Assembly: GCF_901933205.1 (NCBI RefSeq)
Contig: NC_044585.1
Coordinates: forward strand, 5,394,001 to 5,458,000
DNA: 64,000 nucleotides
Reading direction: 5' to 3'
Source: Camarhynchus parvulus
Taxonomy: Eukaryota; Chordata; Aves; Passeriformes; Thraupidae
The position numbers and the translations under genes are program-made. A model generated the notes under the pieces. The model was not told where the DNA came from. It saw only the letters and a program-made list of their open reading frames with translations, and searched no databases. Of this stretch, positions 24,370 through 36,802 are shown piece after piece. Position 1 is the stretch's first letter. Each line of letters opens with the position of its first letter.

Positions 24370-24670
24370 GGAATATGATGGATGATCACCTGTCACAGAT
24401 TGTTTATTATAATTCAGACAATCAATTACACATCTCTAATGCCGCTTGTCCTGCTGGAAATTTACATGCTCAGCACAGACCAATGTGAAAATGGAATCTC
24501 ATTTGCCAAATGTCTTTCCGTGGGTACAGCACGATGATTACAGCCTGGTTGTTTCAACAGTTGTGTGTGTCTGACAATGTCATCACTTACTGCTTGCCAC
24601 GGGTCACATTGCTCCAAGGCATTATTTATTGTGCTGTGCAGGCTCAGGCTTTCAGAGGACAAAGATGCTG
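24370..24670. promoter_or_regulatory. Enhancer-like motif block
   Basis: A dense set of developmental-factor-type sites starts 100 bp after the (TTCTA)n array: E-box CACCTG at 24387-24392 overlapping TGTCA (TALE), forkhead-type TGTTTATTAT at 24401-24410, and homeodomain-type ATCAATTA near 24421. The block is free of recognisable repeats. Regulatory function is inferred only. Confidence 0.25.
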
Positions 24671-25405
24671 TTAAAGCCATAGGCTCAAGGCAAGGTGGAT
24701 CACACAGCAGGGGCAGCCCCAGCACCCGGCACCTGCCTTTGTTCCTGCTGGTGGGAATCCTTGTACCCTCTCCACCTTTTTTCTTTCAAGGGTGACTTGT
24801 ACTAAAGGGCTGGGGAACTCCTGCACAGGCAGACAGGGGTGTTAAGGGGAAGTGCTGCTCCTGCCGTTAAATAATCACAGGATAGCCAGTGATTTAATGA
24901 GAAGGAAAGAATTGTGGAAAAATGAGACAAGGGAGAAAGCAAAAATGGCTCCTGAATGCTTGGCCAAAATGCTGTGCAGCAGTAGGTGCTGAACACAGTG
25001 AACCCACAGAAGAGTTAAGTGCAATTTACTGATACAGTAGTTCTTCCATCTAGGTAGATTGGATGTGAAAGATAAGGTCCTACAGCAAAGACATTGTAGA
25101 GGATGGACTGGGTGGCCCATCCTGGGCTTCACTTTGAAAACTGGATTTAATCTGAAGTAGCCAGAACTTCAGGAAGAGGAGGGAGGATACATAAGATGTG
25201 AAGGGAGTTTCTTTTCCCTCAAGAGGGGAGAAAGGCAGGGAAAGGAAGATATCTTTCCTGACTAGGAGCCAAATTTCTAACACCTTCCTGTTAACTGGAA
25301 AGAAGGAACAGGAATAGCCCCATCAAACCATGCTGCTGACTTAGGCTTGCTGTTTTCTCACACACCAGTCAGGTGCTTCCCTCCACCTCTTTCTGTACAA
25401 CCCAG

Positions 25406-25494
25406 CCAGACTGGTTTGGGATTAGTACCTACCCTGCCTGTACTCTCAAGCACCCACCAAACAAGTCATTCCTGGAAGTCTCAGGTGGAGGATG
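25406..25494 (+). other. Candidate plus-strand exon (unproven)
   Basis: A pyrimidine-rich acceptor (CCACCTCTTTCTGTACAACCCAG) and a full consensus donor core (GGATG|GTGAGT) bound 89 bp, open in phase 0 (PDWFGISTYPACTLKHPPNK). No family is recognised, and no neighbouring exon can be joined with confidence. Confidence 0.15.
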
Positions 25495-27396
25495 GTGAGT
25501 AAACTTAACCAGACTGATTTTCTCATTGCCAGTTTCAGTTGTGGAGCTGGTTGAACAATATAACCAGACTAACCACTGCACTTAGTTAAAATTATTTTAA
25601 AGTGTTCACCATCTAAATGGTTAATCTAAAGGTCTGTGAGAACAAAAACATTAGCATAACCTGCAGAAAAGCCATGATATTTATTACACATAAGAAAAAA
25701 CCTAGATTAAATGACAGGCTTCCACTCCTTCAATAAACAGGACTGACCTTGAAGAGGGATGGCTGTTTATCACAGTAGTTATCAAGGTTGAGGGCAGGCA
25801 GTGAAATGGTGTAGTGCTGATAACACTTTTTAGGATCTTTTGAGCCACCTACAAGTGTTTTGTCAGTCCTGTGTGCACAAGAGGGCAGAGAAGAGGCCCT
25901 TTATTCACCCTCACAAAACAGGGGCAAAGTACAGGATTTGGCTTTCAGACGAGGGCTGTGCTCCCTGTGTGAACAGAGGCACGAGATGGAGCCGCCTGTG
26001 ATGGCAAAGGACTGGACAGATGAAGTGGGAAGACTCTCTGAAGCCTTCCTTCATAATGACACTATTCATATGTCCATGGGACAGGGTTCAACAAGTCTGT
26101 GTGGCATAGATTATGTTGGTTATTTATTCATACATTAAAATCTCTGTCTCAACAGCCCTGTGACAACTAATATTGGTTGCAAATCCCGCTGAGTCAACCC
26201 AAATCATGACAAAGTTCTCTCACTCTCTCTGCATACACATATATGTATTACTCACACATAAGCTCACTCACATGTATGGATGGACTAGGGTAGTTTTGCT
26301 TTTAAAGAACCTGTTTTTCACAGAGGATCAGCACAGGTAGTACTGAGGCTACATGTGCATCTAATTTCAAAAATGACACAAGAGCATGTGAAAGGGCTCA
26401 AGTCCCTCTTACATAGCAAAAGGCTTCCTGTGCTGCTGTGAGTTCTGTATGAGTTGGCATTAAAAAGTCTGCTGAGGGGGAAGGGAGGAAATGGAGCAAT
26501 CAAGTGTGTAAGGAGTCATTGCTGTCCACGGAGGCAAATTCTGAAGCTGGCTGAAGTGAGTAATATTGAAGCCTCAAACTTGATTGGGCTTTTTCCTTTT
26601 TTTTTTTTTCCTAGTACTGTCTTCAGAAAGATGCCTTAGTTACAATTTTGAAAATAAGTAAACAAGGATTAGCTCTTGTTGCTATGAAATCCTAATTGTA
26701 CCATGCAGACAGTCTGAAAGAAGGAAGGCCTCCTCTAATGCCTTCTACGGGGGGTGTGCAGCTGAAGCTTTCTGAAGGAGGGCTGTGTCGTCATCACTGC
26801 CTGACCAGGTGTAAGGCTGTGAGGAGTAAAGCAGTGTGGCCTGTGTGCAAGGGTTGGTGGAGCAAGATCTCCAGATGGGCTCTGTACAACAAGGTGGATC
26901 CTCTAATGAGGATACAGCACTTCCCAGACCTGGTGAAAAGTGCAGCTTGGCCTTGGACAGCTGTGACTCCTGTGCCTGGCTCTGAGGCAGGACAAGGAAA
27001 GATCCTCACCAGAGTCAGTGCTTACATTAGGACACACAACAGTCCTTCTGTGCCAGACCCATAACTCAGTCTGTTCTGTTTGGAATGGGAAGTACACCCT
27101 GCCTCTACCACAGGCACAATACCCAAAGACAAACACAGGGAAGGTGTATATGCTCCCAGGGGAGAAAAAGAGTTTTCTTGCTCTTCTCCATCAATCTACA
27201 AACTTGAGAGCTTCCACAAGACTCAATTCCAATCAGATATGCTGCCAGAAAATCATATTAGTTAAAGAACCTTTCTTCCTATACAGGCAAATGATAAAAC
27301 TGTCACCCTGTGAAGCAGAATAATTCCCATGCTAACAGGCAAAGTTCCTTTCCTGCTGCCCCCAACAAACAACCCCACAGCAACTGGAATTTTACG

Positions 27397-27443
27397 TGGG
27401 TTTTTTTTGTTGTTGTTGTTTTGGGTTTTTTGTTTGTTTTTTT
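27397..27443 (+). repeat. T/G-rich tract with (TTG)n core
   Basis: T-runs flank four TTG units, followed by TTTTGGGTTTTTTGTTTG. Simple sequence with no attached retroposon. Confidence 0.8.
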
Positions 27444-29499
27444 ACAATGGACTCAAATTATATCACACATTTAATTCCTCCTCATTCTCGCTAGCATTTT
27501 GCTGTTCATGCAAGTTGCTGTGCATTTTACTGAACAGATTGATTTTTACATTATTTTTGTTACAAACCTGTAGCATAATAGTCCCAAAAAGTTCTCCTCA
27601 AGCTGTTTTAAGCTGTAAGACACTATACAGTCATATGTAGAGGGACCACATTTATATCAAAAATTATAGTCAAAAGATACAATGGAATCAAAGGGCAGAA
27701 CACAGAGGCAGAGACAGTTCACTTCTTCATATTCTTACTCTGTTACTCAAATCACCAGGCAAAGGTATCTTCCCAGCCTCCTCCCTCACCAGTCCTTATC
27801 TGCCCTCTCAAAACCCCACAAAATCCTGCAACATGCAAACCTCCTACAAATTCAGTAACACATGTGGAGTGGTCAAATTCTGCCCCACTCCAAGGATGTG
27901 ATGAACCTTTCCGGAAAATGTGACTCAAGATGCTTGTGAGACACTGCATGTTGTCATAGGACTGAAGCATGGTAATAGCTTGGTGTGTTCTGTAGGGCTG
28001 ATCTGGCAAGGACCAAGTTCTGGAAGAGGCTCTTATTCCTTACAGAACACCATCTCTGTGTCAGGTTCTTTGTACATCATTTTGTACTTTTACAGACAGT
28101 AACTTCCATATGTTTATAGTTTTGAAATAAAGATCAAATAAAGACCACATATTTGTCCTATCTGTGGGCACAGTCTTCAGAGCAAGTGATTCCTGTCACT
28201 CCAAACACCTCTATCCATGTGACTGAGCATCTCTCTCCACTGGCTGTGAGGCAGAGGAGGGGACCCCCTGCTTTGCCCACAGCACTCCTAGTCCTGCTCG
28301 AGTGCATTTGGGAAGTGCTGAGGCTGGAGATGTGCTGAGTCAGGCAGCTCTCCCAGCTGCTCACCGGAAGCACAGTGTTAGGCAAAAATAACCACGGGGG
28401 CAAGGACTTGCACTTTTCTAAAGAAAAAAGAAAGATAAACACATTGACCCACTAACTCAACAACAGCCTCCTGGAGCTACTTGATTAGAGGAAATCCCTC
28501 TTCTTGCATTCTCCATTCCTGGGCCAGAGGCTATACTGAGTTCTGTGCTGCTCGCTGTGGGCTGGGCCCGGGTGACAGGACAGGAGCCAGGGCCATCTCC
28601 TGTCCTGAATCCCAGTGGGAAATGTGAGCTCACTGTTGGATCAAGAAAGGCCAGGGGAGGTGTCAGGCAGGTGGACAGCTCACAAGCACAAACCCCTGCA
28701 GCAGCCCATGGCCTGTGTCAGGCTGTGGAACAGTATTAGTGCTGAACAAGACGCTGTTTTCTTGTGCTTGTGTCCGGCCGTCCCCAGTTGTGCAGTGGCA
28801 CCTGCTCCTCTCCATGTGAGCACAAGCTGTTCCCAGTGCTCCAGCACAGAGGAGTCACAGCTCTCAGATTCAGCAGCTGCTTGGGTAATGCCCCAACTTC
28901 TTAAAGGGCTCCTACCTCATTGCTGCTGGTTCACACAATGACACCCCACACAGAAAGAGCTCCAACAAAGTCTGGGAGAAGGCAAAATGCAATGTGGGGG
29001 AAGCTGAGGGCTCACAAGCAGAAAAGGAACTGCACTATTTTTTAGGAAAGAACTGCAAGGGTTTTGATGATCCTGAATGTGACCTGCATTGAGACATGGC
29101 AGCATTTATCAAGGTTCCCTAGGAGGCAAAAAGGGCAGCAATTCCCAAGGAAGTGCACAGCCCACTCATCTATCACCTGGGTGAGGGGATAGAAGGACAG
29201 TGGCTCCCAGCTTCATTCCTTAAAAACCAGAGCAGGCAGTGCCCCCAGTGTGCTTCTCACATGGTAGATACTGGGGATGCACTAAACCCTTGGACCATCC
29301 TGGGATCCAGGCAATCAATCTGCAGAGCTACCACTCCAGCCCTTGGCCCAGAGCTCTCCTTGGCTCTGAAATGGCCCATAAAGGTCAGTCCTGAACAACC
29401 TTAATCGCATTTTCCCTCTCCCAACCACTGAGACACGAGCTGCCCTTTCCCTCACCATAAGGCCAGGCTGCCACCTGGGGAATTTCACTTCACAGTTCC

Positions 29500-29935
29500 A
29501 TACCTTAATTAATTAGCAGATTAATTCAGAGAGGCCCAAACCGACAGACAAACACCGAATGTCCTGTGACAAGTCCCAGCACGCATCATGTTAATGACCC
29601 CAAAAATCAAAAGGAAGAAGATAATTAAATGTAGGCTGAGGAGGAAGGAGAAGACAGGAGGAAAAAAGGAGAAAAAAGGAAAAAGATGTAGTGGTCAAAC
29701 CCCAAAAAGGCAGAGAGCAGATATCAATTTGCGTGATAGTTCTGAGAACAACAATGAGTGTCTAGAAATTCTATTTAAAGATCGTAATATTAATTTAATG
29801 GGGAAAATATCTAACACAATTCCCAGAGAATTTTTCAATTGAATTAATATGATGGGCTTTAATGGATATCTTAAGCAGAGAGTGGAATTAACAGAAATGC
29901 TGCATGAATTATACTTATATGTTTTATAAAACTGG
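29500..29935. promoter_or_regulatory. Homeodomain-site-rich block
   Basis: TTAATTAATTAG at 29505-29516 and TTAATTC at 29521 are followed by ATAATTAAAT near 29620 and AATATTAATTTAATGG near 29786. The interval 29640-29690 is a purine-rich stretch. The composition resembles vertebrate conserved non-coding elements near developmental genes. No alignment was available to confirm this. Confidence 0.25.
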
Positions 29936-32900
29936 CACACAGCCTTGTCATGCAGGGAACCTTATTCTAAACTCTGGCAGCCAGTTGTAATTCTGAACAG
30001 AATTTCCCTGCTCAGACATGAATCATTTCCTCTTGGGATTTTTATCCTTCCCGTTGTCTGGACTAGTAGCAATGTGATGAACCAGAAATAAGTGAATATA
30101 GGAACTCTTGGGGTGGTTTTTTCCCTGTTTGTACAGTGTTTAGGGAAACTGTTCTGTTCCTTTTCACAGCTGAACTCCGGGGAGTCCTATAGTCGCACAG
30201 AGCCCAAAGGTGGGGCAAGGAAGAATTTTACTGCCTATATCACTGTAGCCTCAGCACCATGAACACAAAGACCAAGGAATAAGGATGGTAGAAAATTACT
30301 CCCAGCATCAAACTCTTTCCTCTACAGAACTGTCTTAACTTCCAGACAAGCTCCCCAGGTTGCAGAGTTGCAAACAAGCCCTGAGCTGTGAGGAAATCAA
30401 CTGCTACATCAATAACCCATCTCTACTCATACCACACATTCTCATTCCCAGTGGTGATTACCCCCCATTACCACCCTGAGCCCATACATTTGCACCTTCA
30501 TCATGGACAGCAGCCTTGGTGCCCAGCACTCTGAAGAGTTCCAAACACCAATGCTTTAATACAGCATTGCTGAGGCATTCCTAAAAATCCCACTCTATTT
30601 CTTCCACCTGCTTTTTCCAGTTGGGCATAGCAGGAAAAAACACAGAGATGTCTAGCTGCCAATGTGACTGTGAAGTGACTTTTAATTGGGGCAAGAATTG
30701 CCCCAGCAGATGAAGTCTGTGTGCAGTGTGATGGGCACTGCACACAGGCAGTGGGACTCCTCAGAAGCCTCTCTGTGGTGTGCCAGGAGAGCCATTTGCT
30801 CTTGTGATTCCAGCTGGCTCAACGCTGTATTAATTAGGGACTGCTGGCAGATAACCCTATTACAGACTTTAAAATTCAGAATGCAGTGGAGGGAAGAATT
30901 TTGGTGAAAGCTCCAAGCATTAGGTGTTGCAGTAGAGCCACTTTTAGAAGCTGGGTATGTCATACATCAGATGAGCTCAACACAGTTGTACCCTTAATCT
31001 AATGTTTTTTTAGATTATACCCACACAGCAAGCTAAATTCTATCAGAGATACCACACATACATTTCATACTTCCTCCCACAGAATCCACACAGAGAAGTA
31101 TTCAACAAGCTTCATAAATATTTGAATGAGAAGAGGATCCTGCAAATAAAATAGCTCTTAGTTTTATTCTCAGCCTGACTACTACACTGTCGACCCTTTA
31201 AGCAATTACTAGACAGATTTTCTGCAGCAACATCTTCACAGCTGGTTCTTAATTTTGGGAAACTGTTGGCCCAACTCTTCAATTTCTTCACATTTAACCC
31301 CTTCTGAAGAAAGTGGGAACTAATCTGCTCTGAACATCAGGACCTGGTTCCCTCAAATTAAGCCTTGAAAAACACTGACATTTTGAATCAGTGCCACTTT
31401 TGAGTATTAGAGAGACAACAATCAGCTTTTCTTGTAAACCCAGTTCAATAAAATGTTACCAATTTCATAGTCATGAATCGTAATAAATATTTATCCAAAG
31501 CAGTCTAAGATCACTGGACAGCAGGTGTTTGTGAATGCTAGATGTTATTATTTTTCTTGTGAAAATCCTATCAGCAACTCCATGCTGTGATATCCAGAAG
31601 AGCAGCTTCCAATGAAGAAAAATTGCTTGTCACTTGCTGCCGCAAGATGCAAGATAGTTCAAGTTAAGCAGAAGCCATATTGTTGTGTTTTCTATTTCTT
31701 TCATAAAGCACAAATAAAGTACTCTGTGGAAATATATGAGCTGAAGTGACAGGCATCTCTTGAATGCTTTTAATTGCTGCCAAAAATAGTCTGAAGCTTT
31801 CACCAAAGTTAACACAGACAAAATTTCCATGGAAGGCATCAGTTCCATGTGAAAAAAATTAGCTTTTGAATCAGTTAAAATAAAAACAGCAATTACCCAG
31901 TTTATCTCTTCTGAAAATTCCATTTTACCTTACAACAGAGATGCAGATAAAGCTGTGCTCACATCAGTGGAGAATGCAAGAAGCTCAGAATGCCATCTTC
32001 ATTCTATTGCTGTATAGTAACATCAACCCCTGCCACTAGTAGGCAGATTCTAATCATCTTCTTTTCATTATTGTTACAATAGCGCCTAATAATGTCAGTC
32101 AAGGACTAGAATCTCATTTGCTAAACTCAGCATAAAGACAAAATGCTCTCAGCATGTTCAACAACAGACATCTCTAAAATCATACACTCAGAGCTTCTAA
32201 ACTTTCTCCCATTAATAAAAATTCAAGCTGAGTTAGCAGATTTGCTCCCCAGTCACAAAAAATTAATCTTCTCTCATTATAAGTGTAATCAGTGAAGGCT
32301 CCCAGGCAGACAGGGCTCTCTCCCTGGCTGTTTGCAGTCCTGTGCCACACAGCCATGGACAAAGCTCTGGCCAAAGACCTCAGTACTGGGATCAGACCCC
32401 AAAGAGCACCTCCTGCTGCAGCACACAACCTTTATCTCACAAAACTTGCAATTAACTTTCTCTTCCTCTCCTCATTTATCATCAGCTCTCAAATGATCAA
32501 TTTTTTACTGTTTCCCACCCTTTCCATAACACAGAAAGGGACTAAGATACCCAGGTAATCAAGGCACTCATGTGGAAAATTGTCACTGGCTATTTCAGAC
32601 CTGCGACCTGACCGAGATCTTTACTAGCACAGGCAACTTCTCCCAGCACGAGGCTGCATCATTATCAGGTAATTCGCTGGGACAGGTCCCTCTTGTTTTA
32701 GCAAGAAGGGTCTGACCTGAGGGACTACCCTGACAGCGTTTCCTAACCTCATTCTTGACAAAGACGACCCATTAAAGGGTTTTTCTGAAAGAAAATGTTC
32801 AAAAACCCAAGCAACATCCTGAGCAGCTGTAGCCCAAACCCTGCATTTCCTGAACGCTGACAACTCCCAGTCAAGTTGATGAATTCACAAGATGGACAAG

Positions 32901-33829
32901 ACGCAGGATCAAGCTCCTTGTAGTTAAAATTATGGGGGTGTTTTACAGTTTTAAGTTTTACCTTCCCAGTATCCAGAGAAAACATACATCAGCATGAAAA
33001 GAACCCATTAATATGTCTAATGCTTTCCCCCTAAAACTACTATGATCTCACCACTTCCAAAGCCCAAAGAAAATTAAAGCACAGCTCTAGAGCATGACGC
33101 TGAGGGATACAACTTACAACCCCAAGAAAGCTGGGAAATTTCTGTACAAAGGCTGCAAATCTGAACTTGGAAAGGAAAGAAGCTTACAGTGAGCTGTAAT
33201 AAAATTATTCCAGTCTGTAACCTGAAAAGAGAAAGCCTGCCATTCAGCAAACAGGAAATCCCAGAATTTATAGATGACCCTGTTACAAAGCAAATGTTTT
33301 GGAACAAATGGTTCTCTCCCTGGCGCCTGTTTTCCACCGGTTTCTCTCCCGCACTTTCCCCTATAATCCCAGGGCCACAGCAGCACCGTCTGGCTGTCGC
33401 TGGTAGTGGCACTCCCAGCTTCACCCACAATCACGGGCTGGAGGGAGTGACCTAACAAGGGGTCCGAGCCTGAAAGCGCGTCTGGCTTTTTGCAACAATA
33501 TCAGTTAGCAAACTCTCCCTGCTAACCTTGCATTCTTTTATTCTATTTACGGACCATTATGACTGCATCACAACTGCTTTTCTACTAAAAAAAATGAAGT
33601 TTAGAAAAGCTTGTGTTCATGTGTGTTGGTGCAGAACTTCTGTCCTCAGCCAATATTAAGTTTCACATGGTCCTTGTATATATGACAAAGGCACTGCACC
33701 AACGGGAAAAAAAAGGGAAAATCCCCACAACTACAACAGCTTTTTCAGCTTCCCTACTTTTCTTGTGCTTCTTGTGTTTCAAAGACTCCAAAGTAGCAGA
33801 TGTAGAAAGGAGAACTCTCATCACAGTAA

Positions 33830-34290
33830 TGCGGTGGTCAGGAAGGAGCAGCGTAGGTGGGTGCCAGTGTGACCCAGACCAGGAAAGGAGCATATCTGCC
33901 CTCTTAGGTCCAACACACCCGTGCTCGCTCCTCTAGCAGAGACACACCAAGTCAGGAAATGCCAGTAAGAGCCATGAAGCGCATCCCACCAACCATTGGT
34001 GTCCCCACTCCAGTGAGCTCAGCATCACCCCGATGTTCCCTGGAGCAGCACTCAGGCGCTGCAAACGGCCCACAGAGCCTGCCCTGGGAACCCTTCCCTG
34101 CTCCGTGCTCCGCAGCCGGCAGCTGGCAGGGCAGACAGAGCTTCCCCGCTGACTCAGCGAGCATCTGCCGGCACTTGCCCCAAGCAGCATGGTCATGCAG
34201 CGGAGCCTCGCTGCGGGAGCTCCGGGTTACAAAGGAATGGGTGTGCCGAGGAGGGCTGGGCTGGGCTCAACCTGATACACCAAAGCAAGG
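33830..34290. promoter_or_regulatory. GC- and CpG-rich block with perfect T-MARE core
   Basis: About 19 CpGs lie in 460 bp, well above the surroundings. GCTGACTCAGC at 34148-34158 is a perfect palindromic core of the Maf recognition element that embeds an AP-1 site, the kind bound by small-Maf heterodimers with NRF2, BACH or NF-E2 p45. A 112-codon plus-strand frame crosses the block but is low-stop because of GC content and shows no recognisable domain. A promoter or CpG-rich enhancer is plausible. Confidence 0.35.
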
Positions 34291-34593
34291 GCTCTAAAGG
34301 ACAGGGCTCACTGCTCAGCGTGACCTAAGGATTTATATCCTCACAATATGGAAACCGTCGGTCACTGAGAGCCTTTTTCCTGTTCCTTTTCTATCTCTCG
34401 CCCTATCCCAGCATTGTTAAAGTAACAAATATAAATTTAAAAAAAAAATCTTTTTTCCTCCACAGCTATCAAATTGTCTAGATTGCTACACAGTTTAAAA
34501 AATAGATATTGAATATCTCTCTCCTCAGCAAATCTACTTTGTAGCATAAAGAATTCCCCACAGGAAGTCTGTGAGGCTCAATCGCTATGACAC

Positions 34594-34630
34594 AGTCAAG
34601 GGAAATTTAGACAGTCAAGGAAAATTTAGT
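34594..34630 (+). repeat. 17-19-bp tandem duplication
   Basis: ACAGTCAAGGGAAATTTAG is followed at once by ACAGTCAAGGAAAATTTAG, differing at one base. This looks like a recent local duplication, probably by slippage. Confidence 0.8.
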
Positions 34631-36521
34631 CTGATGTTTGAGAAGCCAGGACAAAAAGGATCAGCCCTTCTCAGGATGAAGAAAAGGTGCCTGAGCTAAG
34701 TGGGGCTGGCAGACCAGCACTGAAATACTCTTCAGATATGCAATTACAGCTATCCCTAGGGGTTTTGCTTTTGTGTTGTTGTTTTTTAAAACCCTTCTCC
34801 AGAGTCAACAATTTTCCTGAATCGCTTCTTATTCATTTCATCTTCATGACTTCTGAAGGCATCTAATGAGGTACTTTGAAGTTTGCCTGAAAACAAAACA
34901 GAACCAAGGAAAAAAAAAAAGCAACCACCCTGAGGTGACATTAAATCTTTCTCCTGAAACTATAATCTTCAGGATTACAGCTCAGCTCTGTTTGGTTGTA
35001 ACACTGTGCTATATTTGGATTAATGGGCTTTGTCCTTACTGTGTTAAAGTATCTTAGGAACCAAAATCCAAAATGTGGCACCTATGATACAGTTTTGCAG
35101 GCTTAAGCACTGTGTGTGAAGTCAGGGTCTAAAATGTAAAATTTGAGATAGGCATTTTGTTTTTTCAGGTTCTGTTCAGAACAATGTCCTTGCCTACTTA
35201 GTTCTCAAAACACTGCAGATGGGATTGTGAGTAAATTGTCTGTAAAAACAGTGAGAAAAGTCTGGAGTCACTCATGGTTTTCAGCACAAAGCTTTGCATT
35301 TACAGTACTTTGAGTGTATTATCTGACCTCACATCTCTTAGCCAAGCCCACATATAAACACTCATAAAACTACAGAAGAAAACACAATAAAAACATTATT
35401 TAAATTGATTCCCTGACGGCCACTTGAATAGCCCTCCAGAAATATACATACTTTTGAATTTTTTTTAAGAAGAAATCAAAGAAGTAGGAGATTTGTGGAG
35501 ATATGGCCAGTCTGTGCAACTTGCCAGATCAATCAGCTTTGTGATTGTTGCCAACAGTTGAAGGATTTCTTCCTCCACTTTAAGATAGCTGGTCTGCATA
35601 GAGGGAATCCGTGGAATCCAGATGACCACGTGGTATTGTGACACCGGCACCTGTGTTGTAAGAGAGGTTTGGTTTTTTCACTCTGTATTTTGCTACAGCC
35701 AAATCCTGGGAAGGAACTGAGTCTAGGCACTGACCTGGTTCATGTTGTTTCAAAATATGAACAGGATGGTAACAACTTGTCTCAGTATTTGCCAACATTT
35801 TATTTTTTGCACCCACACACAGAAGATAAGTGTGTAAATTTATTTGAGAGTCACAGGTTCTGCTGCGTTGACTGATTGAAGGCCGATGGAAAGAAGAACA
35901 GAGCTGCTGGTGGTGGGACATTCTCCCATGCAGCACCTCAGAGTGTGTCCTGTCAGACACGTGGATGGGATTAAACTTGATTTAGGTTCCTAAACTGACA
36001 CTTCTATCCTTACTTCTACAAAGCCAGAGTTTCAAAGGATCCCTCTCTGGCAGCATCTTTTCTTCTTGTTGTTTTAGATCAAAATTTCTGGATTCTTGTA
36101 CAGCACTTCCTAACTCAAAAAAAGGAAGGTTCACTTTAGAATAGTCTTGTACACAAGCTGACAGTGAGTTTGCCAGCAGCTGAGAGCTGGAGTCAGTGCT
36201 GTGTGGTTTTTGTGAGCAGCTTTGATGTGATCAGTAACACACGTAGCTCCTGAGTCACATAATGAAGCTTCAGTGCTTGAAGGCAAGGAGGGCAGAGCAA
36301 GCCACACCTTTGACATTTTGCCCATACACCGGCTCCTCACAATAAAACATCCCTGGCTGTGCAGTCGCTGCTTGGAAAGGTTTTCCAAACTTCCTGATGC
36401 AGCCACAGAGTATTTGAGACAGGCTCTACCTAGACAGCACATTCCCTTCATTCCCCGATGGCAAATTCAAAGTGATGACCTGCAATGTGATTCACCTTCA
36501 AGCTTCTCTCCAAATTTGTCA

Positions 36522-36551
36522 ACTCTGAAGCTACACTCTGAAGCTACACAG
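36522..36551 (+). repeat. 14-bp tandem duplication
   Basis: CTCTGAAGCTACA is repeated head to tail (ACTCTGAAGCTACA then CTCTGAAGCTACAC). This is a short slippage event in otherwise unique sequence. Confidence 0.75.
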
Positions 36552-36706
36552 CATTAGGCAAAAATCTTATTGTAATTAAAATATGTCTCAAGATAAATAG
36601 GCCATATTACTGAGAGATGGAATAGGGACAAATAAAAAAAAAAGAAAAAGTAATTGTCTGAAAATGTGAACAGAAGAGAAGATGCCTTATGACAGCTCTC
36701 TCTTAC

Positions 36707-36802
36707 CTGAAAGTAATATTTTCGGGAGACAAAAGTTCTTTCTTCTTCAAGGCCTTGCTGTTCAAACACAGAAGTATAACTTACTAATTCATTATACTGA
36801 AT
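36707..36802 (-). other. Candidate minus-strand coding exon (unproven)
   Basis: Of all candidates this is the most protein-like. An acceptor (TGCTTTCTTACTGATCAG|ATTC) and consensus donor (ACTTTCAG|GTAAGAGA) bound 96 bp, exactly 32 codons in phase 0-0. The residues include YNELVSYTSVFEQQ and GLEEERTFVSRKYYFQ, a balanced polar/aromatic mix without low complexity. A second acceptor inside it (TTCTGTGTTTGAACAG, exon start near 36757) would give a 51-bp in-frame version. No family is recognised. A 32-codon open frame is common by chance, so a codon-conservation test is needed to call it. Confidence 0.3.

Larger units (their letters stand above)
24671..33829. other. Gene-free stretch
   Basis: Apart from the weak candidate exon at 25.4 kb, the T/G tract at 27.4 kb and the block at 29.5 kb, I see only unique sequence. 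The frames at 26696-27064 and 28615-28941 lack domains and supporting splice sites. Confidence 0.55.

Noticed and set aside
23780..24488. Frames of 168 and 142 codons ending in or crossing FYSIL repeats
   Set aside because: They are extended by the (TTCTA)n microsatellite. The non-repeat parts show no domain.
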